A DNA stretch of 64,000 nt from Ostrinia nubilalis (lineage: Eukaryota; Arthropoda; Insecta; Lepidoptera; Crambidae). The notes beneath the pieces are model-generated. The model was not told the origin of the DNA. It saw nothing but the letters and a program-made list of their open reading frames with translations, and did no database searches. The number at the start of each line of letters is the position of its first letter. Positions within the stretch are counted from its first letter, which is position 1. Shown piece after piece: positions 1 through 11,030 of this stretch. The stretch spans positions 5,270,001 to 5,334,000 of the forward strand of contig NC_087096.1 in the NCBI RefSeq assembly GCF_963855985.1. Reading direction: 5' to 3'. A program made the position numbers and the translations under genes.

Positions 1-193
1 ATGTGGTCATCTTGACAGCAGGTCCGGCTGCGGAATTCGTCTGTAAAGAAATTTATTCTTTAGGTGACATAAGATAGAGTCCCAATTTGACTATCTTCAT
101 CTCTTGAGGGTTTAAGCAGCTAACGTTATAATCGTAGTCTAACGGACTTTTCATTCAGAGCGATCGTTTAGATAGATTAACGTGGCGGCTTAT

Positions 194-1061
194 TCCCTTC
201 TGACCCACCGCACTACCAAACCACACTACCAGTAGTGTCGTGGGGAATATTTTTTCCCTTCTGCACTACCAAGCCAGTAGTGTCGTGGGTAACATACATC
301 TTCATTCCCATCGACACTACTACCGTAACTAAATGTAAAATTTTGGATTGTTTTGTAATAAATTATGTTTATATGCAACCCTAACCTCGGTACAAATTTG
401 CAGTTTGACGGAATTTACTGAAAAAAAAAAATTACCTAAAAGGGCTTATACCTATATAACTTTGCGTGAAAGAAAAACAAAAATTAAATTATTTTTACCC
501 GACTGCGGCAAAGCAAAAGGAGGGTTATGATTTTGACAGGCTATGTATGTATGTTCATCTATTCCCTCGTAACTTCTAAACTACTTATCAGAATTCAACA
601 AATGACATATCATTAGAAGCGTCTTAATTGTCCGCTGGTTATAGGCTATATGGGGTTTCACAAAATCTAATGTGGCGCCCTCTAGCGGACAAACCATACA
701 GAGTAAAAAAATAAAGTTAAGATAAATATGCCGTGTTTGGTATCATTTGAAAGCGCTTTACTTGTACATTTACCGTAACATGTACATAAGCCCTTTTAGG
801 TAATATTTTATTTTCAGTAAATTCCGTCAAACTGCAAAATTGCACAGAGGTTAGTGTTGCATATAAACATAATTTATTACAAAACAATCCAAAATTTTAC
901 AAATTTTACATTTAGTTATGGTAGTAGTGTCGATGGGAATGAAGATGTATGGCCCTTAAAAATTACCCACGACACTACTGGCTTGGTAGTGTAGAAGGGA
1001 AAAAATATTCCCCACGACACTACTGGTAATGTGGTTTGGTAGTGCGGTGGGTCAGAAGGGA
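194..1061. mobile_element. Large foldback (long inverted-repeat) element
   Basis: The left arm (about 194-450) reappears inverted at about 786-1061. The outer ends read TCCCTTCTGACCC on the left and its complement on the right. Inside each arm the short word CACTACTGG or its complement recurs beside CGACACTACT, so each arm also has internal repeats. The arms are about 270 bp and surround a spacer of about 335 bp with no credible gene. A small open frame at 348-530 lies across the left arm and is a by-product. The target duplication is not clear. This fits a non-autonomous DNA transposon of the foldback type, and no superfamily can be assigned. Confidence 0.8.
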
Positions 1062-1784
1062 CTAATAAACTATTGAGTGGCTTCTCCTCACTGAACTAGA
1101 AAAAGATACATAAAGTGCACCAAAATCAAGATCATTTATACGATATGTAATCTCCTACATGAAAATTGGACCCTGAACCTCACACCGACACCACAACTTA
1201 ACAATAGTGTTTAAAAGAGGCCCTAGAAATATATTCGACAATGCCCCTAAATAAAATTCTATTTGAAGATTAGAATCAAACTAATTCGCAGATATTACAA
1301 AGTTAGAACAATTTTTAATAATTAATACTGCGCTTCATTCCCATCCACAAACAGACAATAACGAACAAAACTGAAACTCATTTCCAATAAAAACACTGGA
1401 TGCTTATAAAGGCGACAATAACCATCAAAGTAAAGAGTCAAAGAGTTTATTGCTTTGTACTTTATCCGCCATAATAGCCGGGGGCGATGGCAGCGCCCTC
1501 TATTATCCAAATGAGTTGTAAAACGAAGGCATAGTCCGGATTGATAAGCTAGCCCAGTGAAATTTGATCTAATCAGGCGACTTACGAACAAATATTACGA
1601 CAATGAACATATCTGTCAATGTCATGTCAAAAATAACCAATTATGCAGCATTTGTACCTCCCGTCTACGTATTGCCATCTGGCGGATTTTTTAATCGTGA
1701 AAACCCTCATTCGTCGATATCATTCACTCCCAACTCGAACTAGAGATTTTATCAGTCAATAAAATGCAATACAAATATTTAATA
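1062..1784. other. No feature recognised
   Basis: AT-rich sequence with no exon-like segment or clear repeat. The minus-strand open frame at 1322-1591 has no recognisable domain and no supporting splice or start context. Confidence 0.5.
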
Positions 1785-1980
1785 CTAGCTTTTGCCCGTG
1801 GCTCTTCCCGCGTAAAATTCAGTTAGTCACATCGTTATAAATTTGCCTATGGCCTATGCTATATTTCTGTTGAGACAATAATACAGTAAAGTTTCATCAA
1901 AATCCATTCAGTAGTTTTTGCGTGAAAGAGTAGCAAACATGCATCCATCTTCCCATCCTTTCACATTTATAATATTAGTA
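1785..1980 (-). mobile_element. Helitron-like non-autonomous element (Lep1-type)
   Basis: Read on the minus strand, the element starts near CTAATATTATAAATG and ends with CGGGCAAAAGCTAG next to a T. CTAG is the Helitron 3' end, and the TACTAATATTATAAA start is shared with the copies at 48040 and 51270. The interior phrase ATCAAAATCCATTCAGTAG is the usual Lepidopteran repeat body. The 5' end is imprecise. Confidence 0.65.
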
Positions 1981-4273
1981 GGCCTAGGCAATCAAAATAG
2001 GGCATAAAAATCTAAGTAGGTACGCCGTATATTATTACGGCTACCGCGCGTACAAATAAGTAGGTATCACAAAAACTAATATCCTATTTTTTCTACCTAT
2101 TTGTCTTGGCACAAGACAAATCTTTCTTCTTCAGTCCGCAATAATACGCCAATAATACTGTCCGCGCCAATAATAACTAGTCACAACACAAACAAATAAG
2201 CCCGATCAACATTAATACTGGATTGCCTAGACCACTAGTGATGTGAAATGAGTAACTTGTCTACTCGTATAATAAGATTATAATCAAGAATGGATATAGT
2301 GATAATTAGGCCCAGGATACGCGCGGTCGCGCCACTATAAACTTGGCATTTTAACGATTTGAAACGATAAGCTATTTGATGTCGCAAATCGTCGATAAAA
2401 TTTTATCATAAGTGCATCCTAGCCAGAAAGTGAAGCAGCAAATCGAATGCACAGCGTTGAATAGAGCTCTGTGACTGGTTCGTATGTTATGTGATTATGT
2501 GAGACCTCATAGTAATGTTTGTGAATACGGGCGTAAGTTACTTCCGTATCTTTTTTTCTATTCAAAATAAATACATATTAATTTAAGGTCATTATCAAGT
2601 TCTAAGATATCGGACTATTCTGTTAATCGTTCATTGAAAACTATTTCATGGCGGCTGTTCTATTTCCCGTTCTAGCATTCTGGCTCTTCTTGTTTCTCGT
2701 AACAAGCGCCCTCTTTTAGCGAAATTAGTAGTAAACATACCACAACCCTTCCCTTCCATTAGACAGCAACCCGAAACCATCAATACGATAAAAGCTAGCG
2801 TACGTTTTTCAATTATTCGATAGTGTCCGAACATTGTAGCTCAACGTGTAGGGGAATATTAATGGGGCGGTGCAGACGGGCGTGCGACGGCAGTAAAAAC
2901 GCAGGAAATGGATGATTTGATGCATGTGGAAGTGAGGGCAAGTATATTTCTATGAAATTGTTTTTTTTTTAATAATTTTCGATTTGCTTCAGTTTTTGCC
3001 CGCGTTTTCGTCGACGTAGATTTTGATGAAAGTTAAACCAGATCATTGTGCTAAGATATAAATGTGAGGTTTCATCTAAAGCCGTCCAGTATTTTTTTAA
3101 GAATATAAAAAAAATCAGTCTCGCCAACTCTAATCTTCTTAGTTTAAAATAAAGAAAGGTTACGTTCGTATAAAAACTATTGTTCACTACATAAACTAGT
3201 CATTCCCTCACAAAGTAAACAAAGTTGAAGTTCCTTTAATCAATATAATAGCACATAATTCCCATTAAATACATCACAGTCGATTCTAGACTGCTCGCTC
3301 GTCCCGTATGAAAAAGTACAGTCATAAAAATATCATTTCCGGGTTCCAAATTCAAACCAACATTTTTTCCGCAATATCTGTACTTGGCAGTACTTAACAC
3401 AAACAAAGGCGTTTCACCTACGTTTCACCCACGTTTCACCCGCCCGTCCGTGCACTAATGAGCGCCGCACCCCGGCACTCCTGGCCGCACCCTCAGGTAT
3501 GGTGCTCCAGGAATTTATTAACGTGACGTAAATCACACCGATACAGGACCCTCATAAAGGCGCGCCACGATATCGTCCGGCGATCTCGTGATATTAGGTA
3601 AGTGATTTTTAGAGCGCAAGTCATTTTTGATTGGTCACTACAGTGTTGCAGCTCTATAGCGATGGACAGTGTTGGTGTAGGACTTGTCATATTTTAATTT
3701 TTTAGAGTGCGTGAACTTTAACTACTAATAAGAGCTGCAATACATTACAAGTATTATATCATAGTCAAGCAATAAATAAATTATTGTGGTGTAGAGTTTA
3801 ATTTGGTACTTCAACTCAATAAAATAATTTACCTACCTATTTCCCCACACATTCCCCTGGCATTATAGTCCCTGTGCCCTCTTGGAACTAGTTTATTTCC
3901 AGTTCTAACTTTTAGACTTTTGGGTTTAATGAAAATCGACCAGTTTTTTGAACCCGCGACACTTCTACCAAATTTTCTAAAATCCTGAGCTGTGGAGTCA
4001 TTGGTAAAGCTGATGAAATCCACGCGAGCAAAATTTGTTTTAATAATGTTTGTAAGTTTATTTGTAAGAAGTAATGTCGGACCTAGAAACTGATTTTGAA
4101 ATATTTTTCACGAGTAAAAAGCTACGCTAGCTTATTCGCACGAGCGAAGCCGCGGGTTAAACTATCTCTAAATAAATAATGTTGTATTCCAAAGACCAAC
4201 AGTAACACACTGCCAGAACCACCCATAAAGTTACACGCAATACGGAATTTAGCTTCGAGGGCATTACTATTAT
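1981..4273. other. Mostly unique AT-rich spacer
   Basis: No domain-bearing frame was found. It holds a possible small secreted ORF (2646-2834, listed separately) and three tandem copies of a CGTTTCACC-like 10-11-mer at about 3410-3442. The stretch 3440-3500 is locally GC-rich but shows no open exon with good splice sites. Confidence 0.45.
2646..2834 (-). CDS. Possible small secreted protein, unrecognised (62 aa)
   Basis: The 62-codon frame starts with ATG. It has a basic N-terminus (residues 1-11, HYRIIEKR), a hydrophobic stretch (12-25, TLAFIVLMVSGCC), then a very basic, cysteine-poor tail with RR and KR dibasic sites. This layout resembles a signal peptide followed by a processed peptide, but no known peptide motif is seen. 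The flanks show no promoter. Chance is a strong alternative in an AT-rich genome. Confidence 0.18.
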   Translation of the reverse strand: MFGHYRIIEKRTLAFIVLMVSGCCLMEGKGCGMFTTNFAKRGRLLRETRRARMLEREIEQPP

Positions 4274-4466
4274 CAGAGTAAATACAAATGAGTAGGTCAT
4301 CTTCATAGAAACGCCCGAGCGCGGTTTGTATGTGAGCGCGCGCCATACGTATGCGGCGCGCACGCACACACTGACAAAATTTAGCGTTGATTTTATCGGT
4401 AAGTTGCCCCGAAAACCGCGCTCGGGCGTTTCTATGAAGATGACCTACTCATTTGTATTTACTCTG
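4274..4466. mobile_element. Palindromic MITE, copy A, with 7-bp target duplication
   Basis: The ends are CAGAGTAAATACAAATGAG and its reverse complement. About 54 bp at each side are nearly perfect inverted repeats. The flanks both read CTATTAT, a 7-bp direct duplication. A second member lies at 44786-45040. The GC-rich core contains CGCGCGCC and TATGCGGCGCGC. Two minus-strand open frames here (4122-4369) are shadows of the element. Confidence 0.85.
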
Positions 4467-4842
4467 CTATTATCTGGTTGTAATGGCGCGAGGGTGGCTA
4501 AGTGATTTGCTTAAGTACCGAGTGATGATAGCGTAAGTTATTTCGCTGTTCGACAGTTCAAGATGACGTGTTGTTAACTTTAACTTTGATACAGCCAAAT
4601 ATTAGGTAGGTACTTAATAATAACTGTCTGTGTTATGTAGGCGGAACGGAGGTGGTACGTCTTACACGTGTTTTACAAATACAATCTGATTTTTCGTGCG
4701 TAATTCGGAAGTTAAAAATATAGCAGGCAGTTAGGACGGTACAGATTCCTATTCGATGAGGATTGATGAATTATTTTCGTATATTAGTTGTTGAAGAAAA
4801 TCGCCACACTGTATAAAACACATTTAATTTTTACTTTCAATG

Positions 4843-5536
4843 AAAGAAGAACGGTCATCTGTGACCCAGGCCCGACAGAAACGAGACATACCTCAGTTTT
4901 TTTGTCATGTCTTAATTAGTTAAATTATATATTTTTTATATTCAAAATCTATGTATAACACCAAAATATTACCCTTTGTTTTTGTTCAGGCGTTATACAA
5001 AAACTAATACAAAATGCCTATTTATCACCAAAATTGGTAAATGTATGTACCTAAATGTCTATTACAGCTACTATGGAATGTATCTAGGTGACCTGGAGAT
5101 ACAGCCGGATTATACAGGGTGGAAACGATAAGTGATCTCACTCGATTATTTCTAAACTATACAAGATATCGAAAAACTAGTTACTGATTCTGAAAGTGCT
5201 TCACAAGCTCCTTCAAATGGTACCAATAATAGGTTACAGATTATGGAAGCTGGTAACATTGAATTTTTGGATTTTGTAACTTCTCGTTTCCACCCTGTAT
5301 AATCCGGCTGTATCTCCAGGTCACCTAGATACATTTCATAGCAGCTGTAATAGACATTTAGGTACATACATTTACCAATTATCCTGTTTTCGCCTCCGAG
5401 ATTTATTTTACCGTGTAGTACCCCTGTACGACAAGCCAATCCGCACACAATATTCAGCGTAGTAGTAGTAAAAAACAAAAGAGCGGGCAACCCCACCCCT
5501 ACCACGCTGTGGGCTCGGTGTCCGAGCGGTCTCATT
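4843..5536. mobile_element. Left arm of a large inverted-repeat element
   Basis: This arm is the reverse complement of 10239-10640. It begins AAAGAAGAACGGTCA and ends CGGTCTCATT. Without its own inserted foldback (5036-5376) the arm is about 350 bp, matching the right arm without its insert. The minus-strand open frame from 5535 (beginning MRPLGHRAHS) recurs in the right arm because the arms are copies. It has no domain I recognise and is probably not a gene. Confidence 0.8.
5036..5376. mobile_element. Foldback MITE inserted in the left arm at AATT
   Basis: The element starts GGTAAATGTATGTACC and ends with the complement. Its arms of at least 95 bp pair across a short loop near 5135-5280. 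It is flanked by AATT on both sides (5032-5035 and 5377-5380), and the right arm shows the same AATT site without this element. The 4-bp duplication is read directly. The superfamily is unknown. Confidence 0.85.
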
Positions 5537-5757
5537 CCTTTGTGCGCACGCGCAACGACCGCACGCAGTATAAGAAAAATACTTAAGTGACGTCACCAGG
5601 ACGTTTTTACCGACAAAAAACGTAATTATTTTAAGTTGTACAGTGAAGTGACGAGAATTAGACCCAACACAAGGTTGGTTGTAACAACGATTTTGTGCAA
5701 GTGCTCGTACATTTTTATTATAAGCGTTGTGACACGACGCGTGACTTTGACCCATTT

Positions 5758-6050
5758 TAGCTCCGAGTTAACACGCGATGTTAACCAGTAGCCATTTTTT
5801 TGCTCCGAGGTAATGCGAGATGTTACCCAGTAGCCATTCTTTTGCTCCGAGGTAATGCGAGATGTTACCCAGTAGCCATTTTTTGCTCTAGCGAGTTAAT
5901 ACGAGATATTAACCAGCAACCACTTTTTTAATCGGTCATTTTTGCGGGTCATTAAGTAATTAACCAGCAGCCACTTTATGTTCGGTTATTTTTTAACCAG
6001 TAGCCGTTTTTGCTCTTGCGAGTTAAAACGAGATATTAATCACCGAGATA
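5758..6050. repeat. Degenerate tandem array, unit about 41-42 bp
   Basis: The phrase GCTCCGAGGTAATGCGAGA begins at 5802 and 5844, with diverged units at about 5760 and 5885 and more decayed ones to about 6050. Each unit ends in CAGTAGCCATTTTT or CAGCAACCACTTTT. The last units are interrupted and lose the first half. The array lies inside the segment bounded by the large inverted arms. Confidence 0.75.
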
Positions 6051-6980
6051 ACCAGGTATTGTAATATTATTCACTTTTACGAGTTAAGTAACTTTTTTTT
6101 CGGCCATTTTTAAAAAAGCCGCAAAAACATAACATAATGAGCTCATACAGAAAAATGTTGCGTTTGTACGAAACTACCCACATTAAGAGCTTGCCTTCTT
6201 GGCCTTACACCTTATGAAGCATCAACCGTCTTGGAGCCTGATGACCCGGCGCCGCGGACGCACTCGCCCCAGTCGAGCCTCCGCCTGCCCTTATAACGAC
6301 CGATGACCCTGTGGCCATACACATTGTTCAATGCTACAAAGGGTAACTGAATAATTTTGTTGTTTGGTATTTTTATACACTACACCAATCGAGATTGGTC
6401 TAAATAGAAAAGGATTATTTTTCAATATGGAACAAGGTTCTGAATAAGTCTTGTGATTGCGCAAAGGCTAGTAAGAAAGAAATAAGTATCAGATCAAAAT
6501 TCAAAGTGCATTTATGTAGATTCATTACTTGCTATTATAAGGTCAGAATAATAGTTCCTAAATTAACCTTCGGCCGGTTTGTTGACCGAACCGAGTCGAA
6601 GTGGAAATAAATGTCTACTTTATATATGAAGTATGACAATAATAATATGTCGTTTTTTCTATGCAACGACTCATATTAACTGACATCGTGATTGTGAGTA
6701 CTTATCAGTCTCACATTTTTTTGTTGGAAACCCACAAAGATCTTTCTACATTTCCGGTCGGTCGACCAATTCCATCGACGATCGACAACTATAACTCATT
6801 TTAATCCTCTAAAACGGGAAAAGAGGTATTTATTTGATATGACAACTAATCCAGGCTGCTGCACTGAATATATAATTATTTTAAGCTTTAGCCGTTCGCA
6901 TAACTGTGTGAATCGAGGCTTTATACAGAGGCCGTACCGACAAGCTACGCCCTGCTGTATGGTATGATGGGCTAAGTAAG
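6051..6980. other. No gene recognised; possible decayed coding patch at 6190-6300
   Basis: A locally GC-rich patch at about 6190-6300 has a plus-strand frame containing LGLTPYEAST that runs to a stop. It has no start, no recognised domain and no splice support. It may be a fragment of a transposon protein. The rest is AT-rich filler. Confidence 0.3.
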
Positions 6981-7048
6981 ACCTATCACCCGCTTCCACA
7001 AGCGCAGGCGCCGTTATTTACGCCGCAGCGCCGCGCCGCCGCCGCCGC

Positions 7049-7108
7049 ATGCCCAGCGCTGCCAGCGCAACGCGGGAAGCGCCATTAAAGACCGACCAGA
7101 ACACCAAG
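7049..7108 (+). other. GC-rich segment, weak candidate first exon
   Basis: A (GCC)n-rich stretch (about 6990-7050) leads to an ATG. Twenty codons follow (MPSAASATREAP at the start), ending AAG before GTAACC, a fair splice donor. No downstream exon could be matched and no domain is recognised. A GC-rich regulatory patch or chance is equally likely. Confidence 0.18.
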
Positions 7109-7109
7109 G

Positions 7110-8940
7110 TAACCCGCGTCCCTAGACGACGCGCCATCTATGTACAGGTATGTGCTGGCCGCTTAAAATATTTTTATGTTAAATGCAATGTACCTAATAT
7201 CCGGTTACAGAATTTATTGTACCGAGATACCTATTCGATTCCCGATTCGAACCCAGACGTTTTTTTTTTCATAATCATCATAACCATGCGAGTAAACATA
7301 ATTAATTATACATAACAAATAATTATACACGTCGGCGCAGAGACGTTGATATTAAGAATATTCTTAATCGCATCCGTCGACACGAGTACATCCTGAGATT
7401 ACCCACTTGTTAAAAAAAAAAAAAAAACGTTCCTAGATGGTGGACTTAGATAGCGTTTATATAAGATGCTAAACAAAGTTTATGTGGTTTAAGCACTTCA
7501 AAAGGGATGATATTTTAACCACAATTAAACTTTTAACAAAAGATTCATTTATGGTTTAAAGAAACTTATTAATATATTTTTATTACATAAACACTATAGC
7601 CACTGAAAAGCAAATAGAATTATGGTCTTATTTTAACGCATGTTTGTTTTGTATCTGAACAAACAGGCAACATTTTTGTTTGTCTCTTTGCGGCCTTTCT
7701 TTAGCCCTTAATATTTTTTATTTTATTTTTAAATTCATGACGTCTCACCGGCTTTTATCTATAAATAATAGATAAAATCTAAGAGCTTCCTTAAACTGTA
7801 TCGGTATCGGTACATAAGATGACGTCATTTTTTCTTGAATTGGAAAACATTATTATGTAGGTTTGTACCTACTAATCAATGTTTGATTAATGCTAATAAT
7901 ACTATTGATAGTCTTACAAAGTAAGGCTTCATCGTCACCATTATTATCTATTTATTAAAAAAAAAAAAAAAAGAGGTCAATTTTAACTCCAGGTACTGTT
8001 TTAGAATTGGTTCGTATAAATTATTTATGTATAACGTTAGAATTCTCATAAGAAGAGATGCGACATCATGAAATTACATTGAATCATTTCTTATCTTGCT
8101 AAATCTTTTAGACAAGCAAAGTATCTTATTATGCGTTAAAGCGATAATAAGTATGCCTTTATAAATATAACACAATAATAATTACACTGTAATCAATGTA
8201 ATAGAAAATTATTGATGCATCAAAAAAGAATGCGGGCCGCTTGTAATAATAACCGGACTAGTGGACTTTGGTCAGTCGAAGAACGAACCGACCACAAAAA
8301 ATAAACTATGTATTATGTAGGTACCTACCAGTACTACCACTACTTGTAACCTTTAGTTTAGATTAAGGACATTTTTTAATAATACCAAAAAAGAATGCGA
8401 TTTTATTTTACGAATCGATGACGCTGCCACAAACTCATAATAAATGAGTCTTTCTTCCCTTTCTATGAAGTATAAATTGAGAATTTATTAGTATTTTTTT
8501 ATTTTTTTTCTTTACATGATTATAAAAATTCAATCATCACTAATACTGAAGCTGACTGAATCAAGGTGTCTGAATAAAGACACGGAGTAGGAGCTTGGTT
8601 TAATATTGTCTCAGAAAATGTTAGACGCTTTGGTTTCAGTACATGACATAAACCTATTTTTTGTTTCTTGAACTTTGTTTGATATTTAGTCATAATTCAT
8701 ATTTTATCGTCTGGCGTAGAGATTTCTACACGATTAACATGAATTAATTCCAATTAATTCGCCTTAGAATGGCGACCTTTTTTTTTTAGACGTTAATACG
8801 ATTTTCACCAAAAAAAAAAAAAAATTGAATGCTGGGACAACAGGTACATCAGTAGTACCATATTGCCCATTTAAGCTTACCTTTCCTTGGCAGTGAGTTT
8901 TGTATTTGGCAGTCGTGGATCAAACAAAACGTACCAGACT
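7110..8940. other. No feature recognised
   Basis: AT-rich sequence with several poly-A or poly-T runs (about 7410, 7950 and 8810). No open frame with domain content, no long inverted repeat and no splice-supported exon was seen. Confidence 0.5.
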
Positions 8941-8949
8941 CCGCTATAC

Positions 8950-9222
8950 ACTCCGCAAATAATAAATAAATATCCTTCCTTGGACATTACACTACGCTTC
9001 TAGTCCCAAACCAAGCAAAGCTATGGGTCCTAGACAACGGATATAAACATACTTAAATACCGTTTTTATATACATAAGTACATATTATACATAGTAACAC
9101 CTAGACCCATCACAGAAATTAAAATGTATCAATTCAATTTCTGCCCGGCCGGGGATCGAACCCGGGACCTCTCGGCATAGTAGTCCGTTTCGAAACCACT
9201 ACACCAAATGACTGACAAATAA
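8950..9222 (-). mobile_element. tRNA-derived SINE
   Basis: On the minus strand the head contains an A-box-like TGGTGTAGTGGTTTCG, then a B-box GGTTCGATCCC in a GC-rich arm (about 9145-9210). The body runs toward 8950 and ends near an AAATAAATA-type tail. It has tRNA-like internal promoter boxes but does not fold as a convincing functional tRNA, so it is called a SINE. The outer ends are approximate. Confidence 0.7.
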
Positions 9223-9566
9223 ATATTTTTACAATGCTCAATTACATCATTGTACCTACGTAGTTTACTCGATTTTCTTAGCATTATCTAAAGTCGGGTG
9301 CATCCCATAATAACATTAAATAACCACCGCTTAGCAATATCGTTACCGTTAGTCAAATCAATTTATTGAAATATATAATTATTTAAATAAATATTATAAT
9401 GTATGGGTCAGGTTTCAAGAATCAAAAGATTGCTATTAAAAGGTGCTATTAAACAGAATCCAAACTTTTTCCTCGCAACAGTGTTACTTGGAATCCAAAT
9501 TAATACTGTTTTGGAATACTGGTCAAACTGTATCAAATAAATTAATAAGTTTTAATTAACCACATT

Positions 9567-9833
9567 ATGTTTTACAACAATCAGAGTGTTAACCTTGCAG
9601 TCACTGTGATCGATTCGGTGTTAACCACTACCGTCGTCAAGCTCAGTTCTGATATGAAACTGGATAAATATAGGAAAGGAGTGTCGACACGAGGGTGTTC
9701 GGCCCACACAGCACGCGACACGCGGCAGTATTGCCTGCGGTTTGCGCCGCTGTCAACGTTGACACAATTAGCCAGTGTGCTGGATAGACAGGATGCTCTG
9801 TCAACTGTCTTGGCAACTTTTTACAATCAGTAG
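9567..9833 (+). other. Unassigned open frame in a GC-richer patch
   Basis: The 88-codon plus frame covers a locally GC-richer patch (9640-9830). Minus-strand frames are also largely open across the same bases, so the strand cannot be chosen. No domain, signal peptide or splice pair is evident. It may be an old exon or transposon remnant. Confidence 0.12.
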
Positions 9834-10044
9834 TCGTACTTAACAGTTAATAGAAGTACAAATAAATGTATATAATAATACTCTATAATGAACAAAATCT
9901 TGTTGAGACCGTGATACTTGTTATTGTTATGAATAAGTGATGCAATACGATTGTAATACAAAAATATTGCTTTATTATGTATTTAGTACATTGACATTTA
10001 CTCTCTTACTCTCTTAACCATTTAACATGGACATTGATCCATGC

Positions 10045-10163
10045 TCTAAACATCTACACGGTAAAATAAATCTCGGAGGCGAAAACAGGATAATTATATG
10101 ATCAAACGAACTTACCAAGTGAAGTTCGATCTGAATTATCCTGTTTTCGCCGAAGAGATTTAA
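10045..10163. repeat. Chimeric third copy of the arm interior, joined at a 38-bp hairpin
   Basis: The first half carries the left-arm variant (CTCGGAGGCGAAAAC). Then comes AATT, a 38-bp insert (10096-10133), AATT again, and an inverted half with the right-arm variant (complement of CTCTTCGGCGAAAAC). The 38-bp insert is the exact reverse complement of 10399-10436. The segment therefore looks like a recombination product of the two arms. Confidence 0.8.
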
Positions 10164-10238
10164 GGTCCCTCCCAACCCGAAGATTTCTATATCTTCTTCC
10201 CTAGAGGTAAACGTCAATGTCATCTCTTCTCTAAATAT

Positions 10239-10640
10239 AATGAGACCGCTCGGACACCGAGCCCACAGCGTGGTAGGGGTGGGGTTGCCCGCTCTTTTGT
10301 TTTTTACTACTACTACGCTGAATATTGTGTGCGGATTGGCTTGTCGTACAGGGGTACTACACGGTAAAATAAATCTCTTCGGCGAAAACAGGATAATTCA
10401 GATCGAACTTCACTTGGTAAGTTCGTTTGATCATATAATTTTGGTGATAAATAGGCATTTTGTATAAGTTTTTGTATAACGCCTGAACAAAAACAAAGGG
10501 TAATATTTTGGTGTTATACATAGATTTCGAATATAAAAAATATATAATTTAACTAATTAGGACATGACAAAAAAATTGAGGTATGTCTCGTTTTTGTCGG
10601 GTCTGGGTTTTTTTTGTATGGGGCGTGACCGTTCTTCTTT
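10239..10640. mobile_element. Right arm of the large inverted-repeat element
   Basis: Reverse complement of 4843-5536 minus that arm's foldback. It ends TGACCGTTCTTCTTT. At the AATT site used by the foldback in the other arm, this arm carries a 38-bp insert (10399-10436) between AATT duplicates. The insert can form a CGAACTT/AAGTTCG hairpin. With the left arm it bounds 5.8 kb. No transposase was recognised inside, so the enclosed segment may be passive. Confidence 0.8.
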
Positions 10641-11030
10641 GTTGAGTTATCTTCACCGAAATCACTTTGCAAGAATTAATTTTGCCACAAATTCCTTTCC
10701 AGCAACAACTTTTAAGTTAACATGTTTCAGATAAATAAATTTTTCATTAATAACTTCAGGAATGTTTCATATTATCAAGCATTTAATATTTCATGTGAAT
10801 TTCGTGGACCTAATTAGTACTCATAGAGTATTCAGTTATTCACAGAACGTTATTGTTTATTTGAGAGTCAGTAATGCCTTTCTGAAATGCATTTTGCGTA
10901 ATTATTCCGCGAATCCATCATTCAAACCTTACTCGTAAATGTTGACCATTCATTACGGATTGGCTTCTCAACTACCCAATCCGGCTTACTCGCCCAATTA
11001 CTCTGTAAATGATCACACGAGCTAAAATCT
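10641..11030. other. No feature recognised
   Basis: Unique AT-rich flank of the inverted-arm structure. No repeat or exon-like segment was seen. Confidence 0.5.

Noticed and set aside
5152..5755. Minus-strand frames of 115 and 127 codons, the latter beginning MRPLGHRAHS
   Set aside because: They lie on the inverted arm and foldback. The recurrence at 10240 is due to repeat copies, not to a conserved protein.
9145..9215. Possible tRNA gene on the minus strand
   Set aside because: A and B boxes are present but the stems do not pair convincingly and a SINE body follows.
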